64,000 bases of DNA, taken from NCBI GenBank assembly GCA_964487915.1, contig CAZASN010000002.1, positions 372,001 through 436,000 of the forward strand. Direction: 5' to 3'. How positions within the stretch are numbered: the first letter of the stretch is position 1; the number at the start of each line of letters is the position of its first letter. The notes beneath the pieces were generated by a model. The model did not search any database. It saw only the letters and a list, made by a program, of their open reading frames with translations, and was not told where the DNA came from. The position numbers and the translations under genes are program-made. This DNA is from Proruminimicrobium sp964487915 (lineage in GTDB: Bacteria > Elusimicrobiota > Endomicrobiia > Endomicrobiales > Endomicrobiaceae). This document shows positions 16,141-24,502 of this stretch, in pieces.

Positions 16141-16811
16141 TGAAACTTGCTGCTGTAATCGTTGCAGGCGGTTCGGGTAAAAGATTTGGAGCGGCTAAGC
16201 CTAAACAATTTCTTATTTTAAATAAAAAACCGGTTTTTGAGTGGAGTATAAAAGCTTTTAAAAAACTAAAAGAGTGTTCAGATATTATACTTGTCGTTCC
16301 TCAGGACAGCGTCGGAAAAATGCTGAAATATAAAAAACAGTACGGAATAGAAGTGGTTGCAGGCGGCAAAGAAAGATTTGATTCCGTTAAAAACGGATTG
16401 AAAGCCGTCGGTAAGGATATCGATCTTATCGCCGTTCACGATGCGGCAAGACCTTTAATAACGCCGGAAATAATAAAAAACGTAATGAAAGCGGCTTATG
16501 AAAACGGAGCCGCCATAGCGGCAGTAAATTCAAAAGATTCTGTAAAATTTTCAAAATCCGGGACTAGAATAACAAAGTCTATGGACAGAAAAAATATATG
16601 GTACGCGCAGACTCCCCAGATTTTTAAAAAAGGAATTATTGAAAAAGCGTATGCAGGCAGAATAAGCGCTTCAACTACCGATGATGCGCAGCTTGTAGAA
16701 AAAAAAGGCGTTAAAGCAACGCTTGTTTTTGCAAGTTATGAAAATTTTAAAATAACGGAACAGACCGATTTTCTGCTGGCGCAGGCAATTTTGAAGAAAA
16801 GAGGCGCATAA
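16140..16811 (+). CDS. ispD: 2-C-methyl-D-erythritol 4-phosphate cytidylyltransferase
   Basis: The third step of the MEP isoprenoid pathway, joining MEP with CTP to give CDP-ME. A 223-aa nucleotidyltransferase with the N-terminal CTP-binding VAGGSGKRFGAAKPKQFL, the conserved VHDAARPLI and WYAQTPQIF, and TDDAQLVEKKG. The start overlaps the previous stop by 1 nt and the stop overlaps the ispF start, so IspD and IspF are translationally coupled though not fused. Confidence 0.96.
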   Translation: MKLAAVIVAGGSGKRFGAAKPKQFLILNKKPVFEWSIKAFKKLKECSDIILVVPQDSVGKMLKYKKQYGIEVVAGGKERFDSVKNGLKAVGKDIDLIAVHDAARPLITPEIIKNVMKAAYENGAAIAAVNSKDSVKFSKSGTRITKSMDRKNIWYAQTPQIFKKGIIEKAYAGRISASTTDDAQLVEKKGVKATLVFASYENFKITEQTDFLLAQAILKKRGA

Positions 16812-17290
16812 TGTTTATAGGTTTCGGATATGACGTTCACAGATTTAAAAAAGGCAGAAAACTTTTTTTGGGCGGAGTTGAAATACCGTCGAAAAAAGGA
16901 CTTGACGGGCACAGCGACGCCGATGTTTTGATACACGCTTTGATGGACAGTCTTCTGGGAGCGGCCGGCGAAAACGACATAGGCCATTTTTTCCCGAATA
17001 CCGATATGAAATATAAAAACATATCAAGCGTAAAACTCTTGGAAATTGTCGTAAAAACTTTAAATAAAAAGAAATTTAAAATAAATAACGTAGATATGAC
17101 AATAATTGCAGAAGAACCGAAAATATATCCGTATATTGATAGTATGAAAGAAATACTGTCAAAAGTTTTGAGTATAAAAAAAGAAAGAATTGCCGTCAAA
17201 GCTACTACAAACGAAGGAATGGGTTTTATAGGAAGAGGCGAAGGAATATGCGCAATGGCAGTTGCGTCTTTGAAAGGAAAAAGCAAATGA
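16811..17290 (+). CDS. ispF: 2-C-methyl-D-erythritol 2,4-cyclodiphosphate synthase
   Basis: The fifth MEP pathway enzyme, cyclising CDP-ME-2-phosphate to MEcPP and releasing CMP. 159 aa, beginning GFGYDVHRF (metal ligands D and H), then LDGHSDADVLIHALMDSLLGAAGENDIGHFFPNTD with the Zn His, and ATTNEGMGFIGRGEGICAMA near the end. It functions as a trimer in the family. The stop overlaps the cysS ATG. Confidence 0.97.
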   Translation: MFIGFGYDVHRFKKGRKLFLGGVEIPSKKGLDGHSDADVLIHALMDSLLGAAGENDIGHFFPNTDMKYKNISSVKLLEIVVKTLNKKKFKINNVDMTIIAEEPKIYPYIDSMKEILSKVLSIKKERIAVKATTNEGMGFIGRGEGICAMAVASLKGKSK

Positions 17291-18672
17291 TAAAATTTCA
17301 CAATACTCTTACAAACAAAAAAGAAGAATTTGTCCCGATTAACGAAAAAAAAGTAAAAATGTATATATGCGGAGTAACTCCGTACGACGTATGCCATCTC
17401 GGCCATGCCAGAGCTTACGTTACGTTTGACGTTATCAAAAGACATTTTATAAGAAGCGGTTATGAAGTAACGCATATTCAGAATTTTACCGATGTAGACG
17501 ATAAAATTATAAACAGATCCGTTGAAAAAGGCATAAGTCCTTTGGAACTTGCCGAAACTTACATAAAAGATTATTTTTCGCAGATGGATAAACTTAATGT
17601 TTTGAGAGCCGATTATTATCCGCAGGTAACGCAGATGATACCGCAGATAATCTCTTTTATAGAAAAACTTGTTCAAAAAGGATTTGCCTACGACGTGGAC
17701 GGCGATATATATTTTGCAGTTGATAAATTTGCCGAATACGGAAAACTTTCAAAAAGAAAACTTGAAGATATGAAAGTAGGAGCAAGAGTTGAAGCCGATT
17801 CAAAAAAACAAAATCCTTACGATTTTATATTGTGGAAAAAAACAAAGCCCAACGAACCGCAGTCAGTTTCGTGGCAAAGCCCGTGGTCTAAAGGGCGTCC
17901 CGGCTGGCATATAGAATGTTCCGTTATGTCTACTGACAGGCTTGGCGATACAATAGATATTCACGGCGGCGGACAGGATTTGATATTTCCTCACCATGAA
18001 AATGAAATAGCGCAAAGTGAAGCTTGTACCGGCAAACAGTTTTCAAGATACTGGATTCATAACGGGTTCGTAACGGTTAATAAAGAAAAAATGTCAAAAT
18101 CGCTCGGTAATTTTTTTACTTTGACCGATATTTTTAAACAGTTTGATCCGCGCGTAGTCAGATATTATCTTTTAACCCAGCATTACAGAACGCCGCTTGA
18201 TTTTTCAAATGAAGCTCTAAACGTCGCCAAAACGACTTTGCAGGGGCTTGATGAAGCGTATTCAAGACTTGTCGCAATCGTTAAAGAGTCGGATAAAAAT
18301 ATTACAGATGACAGACTTTTGAAAATAGCGCAGAATGTTAAAAATGCGCTTGACGACGATTTTAATTTTGAAATAGCTCTTTCGTATCTGCACGAACTTA
18401 AAAATCTTATACTTAATAATCTTACCGCTGACGCATCTTTCTTAAAACAGGCCAAATATTTGTTTGAAGATATATCACAAGAGGCGCTGGGGATAAAAGT
18501 TTTAAAACAGGAAATAAACTCGGAACTTGAAGAACTTTTGAATCAACGAAATCTTGCAAGAAAAAATAAAGACTGGAAACAAGCGGATTTGTTCAGGGAT
18601 AAGTTGACAGAGCTTGGGTATAAGATTGTTGATAATAAAGACGGGTCGTCGACTCTAGTTAAAAAGATTTAA
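17287..18672 (+). CDS. cysS: Cysteinyl-tRNA synthetase
   Basis: Class I synthetase of 461 aa. The HIGH signature is in CGVTPYDVCHLGHARAYVTF; Zn ligands include that Cys, ECSVMS and HHENEIAQSEA; the KMSKS motif is KMSKSLGNFF. A C-terminal helical DALR-like domain and a tail rich in Lys follow. I chose ATG 17287 (MIKFHNTLTNKKEEF), which overlaps the ispF stop as ATGA; a longer frame from 17248 would intrude into ispF. It ends the aroE-cysS operon; structured repeats follow instead of an obvious terminator. Confidence 0.96.
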   Translation: MIKFHNTLTNKKEEFVPINEKKVKMYICGVTPYDVCHLGHARAYVTFDVIKRHFIRSGYEVTHIQNFTDVDDKIINRSVEKGISPLELAETYIKDYFSQMDKLNVLRADYYPQVTQMIPQIISFIEKLVQKGFAYDVDGDIYFAVDKFAEYGKLSKRKLEDMKVGARVEADSKKQNPYDFILWKKTKPNEPQSVSWQSPWSKGRPGWHIECSVMSTDRLGDTIDIHGGGQDLIFPHHENEIAQSEACTGKQFSRYWIHNGFVTVNKEKMSKSLGNFFTLTDIFKQFDPRVVRYYLLTQHYRTPLDFSNEALNVAKTTLQGLDEAYSRLVAIVKESDKNITDDRLLKIAQNVKNALDDDFNFEIALSYLHELKNLILNNLTADASFLKQAKYLFEDISQEALGIKVLKQEINSELEELLNQRNLARKNKDWKQADLFRDKLTELGYKIVDNKDGSSTLVKKI

Positions 18673-18675
18673 GAT

Positions 18676-18945
18676 TATAGCGGTTTTAAATTTTGGGCTT
18701 CAACTTTCAATTTTCAAGTCTTATGTACCGTTCGCTCCGCTTTACTTATGTACACCGCGACTTGAAAATTGTTCGTTTCGCTCCGAACTTTGAAAACTTG
18801 AACTGCTGTAAGGAGCAGTCATAAACATGCTCTAATGCTCCAAAGACAAAGAAACAAAAAAATATATTGCGACTTGAAAATTGTTTGTTTCGCTCCAAAC
18901 TTTGAAACCTAAAAAACTACAAGGCGGAGCAGTTCTAATGCTCCA
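18676..18945 (+). repeat. Structured intergenic repeat, copy 1, with partial tandem duplication
   Basis: The gap between cysS and rlmB holds an element beginning TATAGCGG, with a perfect 13-bp stem CAATTTTCAAGTC (18708-18720)/GACTTGAAAATTG (18759-18771) and a right flank ending TTTCGCTCCGAACTTTGAAA. The right arm recurs at 18869-18908. Both right arms are followed by GGAGCA...TCTAATGCTCC (18812-18841 and 18926-18944), so about 110 bp is tandemly duplicated. Related elements lie at 19698-19820 and 39241-39350. It may act as a transcription terminator or RNA-stabilising hairpin. Confidence 0.75.
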
Positions 18946-18979
18946 AAAACAAAAAAGACAAGAATTATATAGGGGAAAT

Positions 18980-19705
18980 ATGGATAAAATATTCGGAAGA
19001 AATGCGGTGCTTGAAGCGATAAAGTCGGGTAACAGAACGATAAATAAAATATTTATTTCAAAAACTGCGCACGGGTCAAACGTAGGCGAGATTATAAAAC
19101 TTGCAAGACAAAACGGAATACCGGTAAACAACGTGCCGCCTGAAAAACTTGATAAATTTGAAGATACTAATACTCAGGGAGTTGTCGCCGAAGTTTCAAC
19201 TACCGATTACGTTGAACTATCCGATTTGATAAAAAGCCTAAAAGATAAAAAAAATGCGTTACTTCTTCTTCTTGATTCAATAGAAGATCCACATAATTTA
19301 GGAGCTATCATAAGAAATGCCGTTGCTTTCGGAGTTGACGGCGTTATAGTTCCGAAATGGCGTTCGGCTACGGTTAACGATACCGTTTCAAGAACTTCTG
19401 CCGGCGCAATAGAGCATATCAAAATAGCAAGAGTTACAAATTCATCACAGGCTATACTGGAACTTAAAGAAAAGGGTTTTTGGATCATAGGAGCCGAAAA
19501 CGGAAATAAAAGCATACATGAAACCGATATTCCTTTTCCGGCTGTTTTAGTTGTAGGAAGCGAAGGGTTCGGTCTTCACCAGAAAATAAAAGAAAAATGC
19601 GACGTTATAATCACGATACCGCAAAAAAATTCAATTTCATCGATGAATGTGTCGTGCGCGAGTGCAGTCATACTATACGAAATCTTTAGAAAGCAAAATA
19701 TATAA
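18980..19705 (+). CDS. rlmB: TrmH-family rRNA 2'-O-methyltransferase (RlmB-like)
   Basis: A SpoU-class SAM-dependent methyltransferase, 241 aa, likely methylating the 2'-OH of a 23S rRNA guanosine (Gm2251 in E. coli). The N-terminal L30e-like substrate-binding domain (MDKIFGRNAVLEAIKSG) is followed by the SPOUT knot domain: LDSIEDPHNLGAIIRNAVAFG, VVGSEGFGLHQKIKEKCD and IPQKNSISSMNVSCASAVILYE. AGGGGAAAT before ATG 18980 fixes this start; the frame extends upstream through the repeat but that part has no family similarity. Close TrmH relatives modify tRNA, so specificity is inferred. Confidence 0.9.
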   Translation: MDKIFGRNAVLEAIKSGNRTINKIFISKTAHGSNVGEIIKLARQNGIPVNNVPPEKLDKFEDTNTQGVVAEVSTTDYVELSDLIKSLKDKKNALLLLLDSIEDPHNLGAIIRNAVAFGVDGVIVPKWRSATVNDTVSRTSAGAIEHIKIARVTNSSQAILELKEKGFWIIGAENGNKSIHETDIPFPAVLVVGSEGFGLHQKIKEKCDVIITIPQKNSISSMNVSCASAVILYEIFRKQNI

Positions 19706-19906
19706 CGACCGCAATATTTTGGCTGCAGTTTTGTAATTTTAAAGTTCATTTACCGCTTACGCCTAATGTAAACTTCACTTTAAAATTACTTCACTTCGCT
19801 CAAAATCTTGACGGTCTAAAAGCTTCTACACTGCTGTTTGAAAATTCTTCGTTTCATCTTGAAGTTTGCAATTATAAGGGCAATATATAGCAACCGCAAT
19901 ATTTTG
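19698..19906 (+). repeat. Structured intergenic repeat, copy 2, bracketed by a 24-bp direct repeat
   Basis: A perfect 13-bp stem GTAATTTTAAAGT (19733-19745)/ACTTTAAAATTAC (19777-19789), flanked by TTTTGGCTGCA on the left and TTCGCTCAAAA on the right as in copy 3, but with a different stem sequence that keeps pairing. A 24-nt segment (19698-19721, ending CCGCAATATTTTG and overlapping the rlmB stop) recurs at 19883-19906 with 2 differences. The rest up to the SGNH gene shows a TATAAT at 19917-19922 that may serve as its promoter. Confidence 0.75.
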
Positions 19907-19948
19907 TACAAATTTTTATAATATTTGGATATAGAGGTTAATTATTTT

Positions 19949-21349
19949 GTGAGATTTCATATCTTTATAAAAAAATTTTTTTTAATTTTTATTGGTTTGT
20001 TTTTGAGTGTATTGTTTTTGGAAATATTTTTACAATCAACTTCATTTATAATCAAGAGTATAAATTCATATAAAATGAAAACCCATTTTGAAAAATTGAA
20101 AAATAAGACATCTTTTAAGATAATGTGCATAGGTGAATCGACTACTGCTAATCAATATCCTATTCAGTTGCAGAAAATTCTTGATGAAGCAAGTCCAGGA
20201 AAATTTTCGGTTATTGACTGTGGAATTCCAGGCACATTTCTTGATGTAATATATAATAATTTACAATCAAATATACAAGAATATAGTCCTGATATGGTGA
20301 TTTTTATGATGGGGATAAACAATATACTTTATTGGCAAGAAACTTATGATGTTCATCAGATAGAGTGCTTAAGTAAAACAGAAATTAAAATATATAAACT
20401 GTTTTTGCTTTTAAAAATGCATATTTCATCTTTTATAATGGGAAAAACTGGTTCAGTAAATGTTAACAAATTTGAATTCCATATATATAAAGAAACTGAT
20501 ATACCAGCTCATATTCTTAAGCAAATATCAGATCTTGAATCTCGAGGAAAATTCAAGGAATTGTCTATAATTCTTGAAAATTTATTTAGAAAATATCCAA
20601 AAAATGAAGATGTTTATTCAAAACTTGTGCAACTATATTGTGACTATCTGAATGACAAAAAATATTCTGAGAAAGGATATGAAATGGCTATAAAGGGAAT
20701 AGATTACGATTTTATAAGGCAAAAATACACTCTTTATAAAGTAATATTTGAACGAAATTTTCAACAAAACAATTTAAGTGTTTTAAAATTATATGCTAAT
20801 AAGGCAATAAAAGAATCTCCTGAAATTTTTAAAACAGATTCGGCATATTTTATATATGGTTTCATAAAAAATATTATTACAGAAGAACAAAAAAATAAAA
20901 TATTAACGATTTTAAAAGAAACGGCATATTTGGATAAGTACTATGGTTCTTTGGCAATTGAATTGTTGCAGAAAGGTAATTATACTAAGGCTGATAAATA
21001 TTTTAAATTAGCAGAAGACCTAAGATTAGAATTTCCGTATGAACAAGACTATAATATATATAAATTAATTTTAAAAAGAGCAGTTGAGAGTAACGTTAAA
21101 GTAATCTGTATGCAGTATCCGGTAAGGAGTATAGAACCTCTTAAACAAATGTTAAAAGATGAACCTTATTTTAATAAGCTTATATTTGTGAACAATGAAG
21201 AACTTTTTAAAAATGTGTTAAAAAAATATTCATATGACACTATATTTTTGGATCAATTCGGAGGAGATTTTGGACATTGCACTGATTTAGGCAACACAAT
21301 GATAGCAGAAAATTTAGCGAAAGTAATTATTGAAATTATAAATAAATAG
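19949..21349 (+). CDS. Membrane-anchored SGNH/GDSL-like hydrolase, paralogue C
   Basis: 466 aa, the longest and most divergent of the five paralogues. The N-terminal membrane anchor is at about 8-30. Block I is CIGESTTANQYP, block II GIPGTF, block III MMGINN, and block V GGDFGHCTDLGN keeps the catalytic Asp-His pair. An extended helical, TPR-like middle (about 170-370) includes NYTKADKYFKLAEDLRLE. Start: GTG 19949 follows AGAGG (19933-19937); an earlier TTG at 19925 lacks a ribosome site. It is monocistronic, between structured repeat copy 2 and the converging mfd. Codon use is AT-richer than the neighbouring rlmB. The substrate is unknown. Confidence 0.75.
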   Translation: MRFHIFIKKFFLIFIGLFLSVLFLEIFLQSTSFIIKSINSYKMKTHFEKLKNKTSFKIMCIGESTTANQYPIQLQKILDEASPGKFSVIDCGIPGTFLDVIYNNLQSNIQEYSPDMVIFMMGINNILYWQETYDVHQIECLSKTEIKIYKLFLLLKMHISSFIMGKTGSVNVNKFEFHIYKETDIPAHILKQISDLESRGKFKELSIILENLFRKYPKNEDVYSKLVQLYCDYLNDKKYSEKGYEMAIKGIDYDFIRQKYTLYKVIFERNFQQNNLSVLKLYANKAIKESPEIFKTDSAYFIYGFIKNIITEEQKNKILTILKETAYLDKYYGSLAIELLQKGNYTKADKYFKLAEDLRLEFPYEQDYNIYKLILKRAVESNVKVICMQYPVRSIEPLKQMLKDEPYFNKLIFVNNEELFKNVLKKYSYDTIFLDQFGGDFGHCTDLGNTMIAENLAKVIIEIINK

Positions 21350-21370
21350 ATATGAGTACCTGTGAAAAAA

Positions 21371-24300
21371 CTATTTGAAGTATTTCTTAAAATTTATCAG
21401 AAAATTATTTATAAAAGTCCACTTGTCGGCAGTTTGTTTTTTTCTCAGTTTAAATCCGTTTACTTTCCCTCTCATAAATTCGGCTTCGTTATGGTAATCG
21501 CTTGCAAAAGATGCTATATCAATGTTTTTTAAGTCGCCGCTATCGGGGAAATAAACATAAATAAATATTTTATCTTCCGAAAGACGTTCTATTTTTAAAG
21601 CGGTTGCCGATATTCTTAATCTGCATACTTCAAATAAATTTTTTACTGATTCGGGAAGTTTGCCGAATCTGTCGGTCAGTTCGTTAATTAACGGTTCTAT
21701 TTCGGTAAAATCAGTTATATCTGATATTTTTCTGTAGAAAAGTATTCTTATATCTTCATCTTCAATATAAGTGTCAGGTATAAACGCTTCTATATTTAAA
21801 TCTATTTCCGTTGAAATCTGTTTTGTTTGTTCCTGCGCGTCTGAATTTGTATTTTTTATTTTTTTGCTTTCTTCTTCAAGAAGTTTGCTGAACATATCAA
21901 ATCCTACGTCTCTTACAAAACCATGCTGTTTTGAACTTAAAATGCTGCCCGCTCCCCTGATTTCCAAATCTTTCAGAGCAAGTTTATATCCGGAGCCTAA
22001 ATCGCTGAATTCTTTCATAGCTTCAAGCCTTTTAACGGCTTCGTCGCTGAGATTTAAATCTTTATAAAGAAGATAGCAGTATGCTTTCTGTTTGTCTCTG
22101 CCGATACGGCCTCTTAGCTGATGAAGCTGGGACAGTCCGAAATTTTCGGCATCTTCAATTATCATTGTATTTACGCTCGGGATATCTATACCGGATTCTA
22201 TTATTGTTGTAGCAAGAAGCACGTCGATTTCTTTATTTAAAAATTTCCACATGACTTTTTCTATTTCAGTTGATTTCATCTGTCCGTGTATTACGGCAAG
22301 CCTTGCGTCTTTTACGATTTTGGAAAGTTCAGCCGCTTTTGTGAGAATCGTTTCCACTCTGTTATAAACATAAAAAACCTGTCCGCCTCTTGATAATTCC
22401 GCTTCAATTACATGTTTAATAAGTTTTGTATCGTAAAGTGAAAGAGTAGTCTGGATCGGCTGTCTTCCGACAGGCTGCGTTTCTATAAGCGATAAATCTC
22501 TCAGCCCGTATAAAGCGCCCGACAAAGTTCTCGGGATAGGGGTAGCAGATAGCATAAGAATATCTATGTCTTTTTTGAACATTTTTATTTTTTCTTTCTG
22601 TTTTACTCCGAATCTGTGTTCTTCGTCTATTATAAGAAGTCCGAGTTTTTTAAATTCAACGTCTTTCTGAAGAAGCCTGTGAGTTCCTATCACAACGTCG
22701 ACGTTTCCGTTTTTGATTTCTTTTATGATTTCTTTCTGCTGTTTTGCAGTCTGAAATCTGCTGAGCATCGCTATTTTTGCCGGAAATGCCGAAAGTCTTG
22801 CCATAAAAGTATTGTAATGCTGTTCGGCAAGAACCGTAGTCGGAACAAGCACCGCGACTTGTTTTGACTGGCATACTATTTTAAAGCATGCTCTTATCGC
22901 CACTTCCGTTTTGCCAAATCCAACGTCTCCGCAAACGAGTCTTTCCATAGGATACGGTTTTGCAAAATCGTTGTTTATATCTTCAATCGCTTTAAGCTGG
23001 TCGTCGGTTTCATCATAAACGAAAGAATCCGCAAGATCTTTTTCCCATACGGAACTTTTAAACGGAGTTCTCTGCGTTTTTGCGCGTTTAGCGTAAAGTT
23101 CAAGAAGTTCTTTTGCAAATTCAGAAGCGTTTTCGCGGGCTCTCTGTTTTACGTTTTCCCATGCGAACGTATCCATTGAATAGAGTTTCGGTTTTACGCC
23201 TTCAACGCCCACATATTTTTTTACTACTTTAAAATCGTCGGGAGGAACGTATAGCTTGTCTTCGTGCCTGTATTCTATGCAAAGATATTCGGATGTTTTA
23301 TCGTCAACTGTTATTTTTGAAAGGCCTTTATATTTTCCGATTCCGTATTTTTCATGGACAACATAATCGCCGGCGGATATTTCCCAGATTCCTTCAAGTC
23401 TTTTTCCGCTTTTAAATTTAGGAAAATTTATCTGCTTTCTTTTATATAAAAACTCTTTTGTTGAAAGCATTGCAAGTTTATTTTTTAGATAAAAACCCTG
23501 CCATAAAGGCAAAAGAACCATTGCCGGCATATCGTCGTACTGCCAGCCGTTATCATAAAATATATTTATTATTCTTTCTTTTTCGGCCGTATTGGAACAG
23601 TATATTTTTATATCCACGTTTTGGTTTTTGAGCATTTTAAGAAGATCGAGAAAATATTTTATATCGCCCTGAAAGCCCTGAAAACCGGCATAATCGTAAT
23701 GAACGGCGTTTTTAGCAAGAGGTGAATTTATTATAAGATTAAACTTTTCATAATCTTTGTGAGGCTCTCCGTCAAAGTAGACATGGGCTCCGCGCGGGAT
23801 TTCTTCGGCTATGACCGAAGCTTCTTTTCCGCTTACGCGCGGAATAATATTTATTTCGTTAAGATATGTGTCGGACCGCTGTGAGATATAATCAAAAGTT
23901 TTGATCGTTTCTATTGTGTCAAAATCAAAAGATATTCTTACCGGAAGCTCCGAATCACACGGCCATATGTCTACTATTTCGCCTCTTACGGAGAACTGTC
24001 CCTTTTCTTCCACAAACCCGACTCTGGAATAACCGCCCTTTGAAAGAGAAGAATTTAACGCGTTATGGTCTAAAGAATTTCCTGTTTTTAAAAGAAGAGA
24101 ATCATTTCTTAACGCTTTCATCGATAAAACTTTTTGGTCAAGAGATTCCGGATCTGCTATTACGATCGTTTTTTTGCCGTTTGAAATTTTTGAAAGCGTA
24201 ATTATTCTTTCCTGTTCGTTATCGCCGGCAAAAGACAGGACTTGTATATTTTTGCCGTCAAGAAAAGTGCGTACGTCCTGCGTCAAATTATCCAAATCAT

Positions 24301-24409
24301 CATCGTTTGTAACGGCAAGCAGAAAATTTAAATTATTATCGGCAAAATATGCAGCCAAAAAATGGGCTTTTGATGCGGAATTGATTCCGGAAACGTAAAT
24401 TTTTTCCAT
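21371..24409 (-). CDS. mfd: Transcription-repair coupling factor
   Basis: An SF2 DNA translocase of 1012 aa that removes RNA polymerase stalled at lesions and recruits UvrA. The N-terminal UvrB-like region is followed by the RNAP-interacting domain (GDYVVHEKYGIGKYKGLSKI...YLCIEY), then helicase motifs GDVGFGKTEVAIRACFK (Walker A), DEEHRFGVKQKEKIK (DEEH box), SATPIPRTL and the RecG-like QLRGRIGRDKQKAYCYLLY, and a C-terminal TRCF domain. E. coli Mfd is 1148 aa; the deficit is mostly in the N-terminal part, so the UvrA-contact module may be reduced. TATAAT lies 7 nt before the ATG. Confidence 0.95.
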   Translation of the reverse strand: MEKIYVSGINSASKAHFLAAYFADNNLNFLLAVTNDDDLDNLTQDVRTFLDGKNIQVLSFAGDNEQERIITLSKISNGKKTIVIADPESLDQKVLSMKALRNDSLLLKTGNSLDHNALNSSLSKGGYSRVGFVEEKGQFSVRGEIVDIWPCDSELPVRISFDFDTIETIKTFDYISQRSDTYLNEINIIPRVSGKEASVIAEEIPRGAHVYFDGEPHKDYEKFNLIINSPLAKNAVHYDYAGFQGFQGDIKYFLDLLKMLKNQNVDIKIYCSNTAEKERIINIFYDNGWQYDDMPAMVLLPLWQGFYLKNKLAMLSTKEFLYKRKQINFPKFKSGKRLEGIWEISAGDYVVHEKYGIGKYKGLSKITVDDKTSEYLCIEYRHEDKLYVPPDDFKVVKKYVGVEGVKPKLYSMDTFAWENVKQRARENASEFAKELLELYAKRAKTQRTPFKSSVWEKDLADSFVYDETDDQLKAIEDINNDFAKPYPMERLVCGDVGFGKTEVAIRACFKIVCQSKQVAVLVPTTVLAEQHYNTFMARLSAFPAKIAMLSRFQTAKQQKEIIKEIKNGNVDVVIGTHRLLQKDVEFKKLGLLIIDEEHRFGVKQKEKIKMFKKDIDILMLSATPIPRTLSGALYGLRDLSLIETQPVGRQPIQTTLSLYDTKLIKHVIEAELSRGGQVFYVYNRVETILTKAAELSKIVKDARLAVIHGQMKSTEIEKVMWKFLNKEIDVLLATTIIESGIDIPSVNTMIIEDAENFGLSQLHQLRGRIGRDKQKAYCYLLYKDLNLSDEAVKRLEAMKEFSDLGSGYKLALKDLEIRGAGSILSSKQHGFVRDVGFDMFSKLLEEESKKIKNTNSDAQEQTKQISTEIDLNIEAFIPDTYIEDEDIRILFYRKISDITDFTEIEPLINELTDRFGKLPESVKNLFEVCRLRISATALKIERLSEDKIFIYVYFPDSGDLKNIDIASFASDYHNEAEFMRGKVNGFKLRKKQTADKWTFINNFLINFKKYFK

Positions 24410-24416
24410 CCGCTAA

Positions 24417-24422
24417 ATTATA
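24417..24422 (-). promoter_or_regulatory. -10 box of mfd, close to the start codon
   Basis: TATAAT on the minus strand ends 7 nt before the mfd ATG, with TTAGCGG between and no Shine-Dalgarno. A good -35 is not evident. The geometry suits a leaderless mRNA. Confidence 0.45.
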
Positions 24423-24452
24423 CATTATTTTGAAAGGCGGTTTTTAGCGCAT

Positions 24453-24483
24453 AAAAAAAGACTGCCGTCTTTGAAAACGGCAG
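24453..24483 (-). terminator. Intrinsic terminator of the ferredoxin-hcp operon
   Basis: Read leftward, the stem CTGCCGT/ACGGCAG (24483-24477 with 24468-24462), with an 8-nt loop, is followed by a T-run (A-run on the plus strand, 24453-24459). It lies 20 nt after the hcp stop and upstream of mfd. Confidence 0.88.
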
Positions 24484-24502
24484 CCTTTTGTATTACTAAA
24501 AA

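Noticed and set aside
16837..17676. 279-codon frame opposite ispF and cysS
   Set aside because: Antisense to two well-supported enzymes; its Phe/Lys-rich composition reflects the complement of AT-rich codons.
18881..18979. N-terminal extension of the rlmB frame
   Set aside because: It encodes the structured repeat region; the AGGGGAAAT site and family alignment place the start at 18980.
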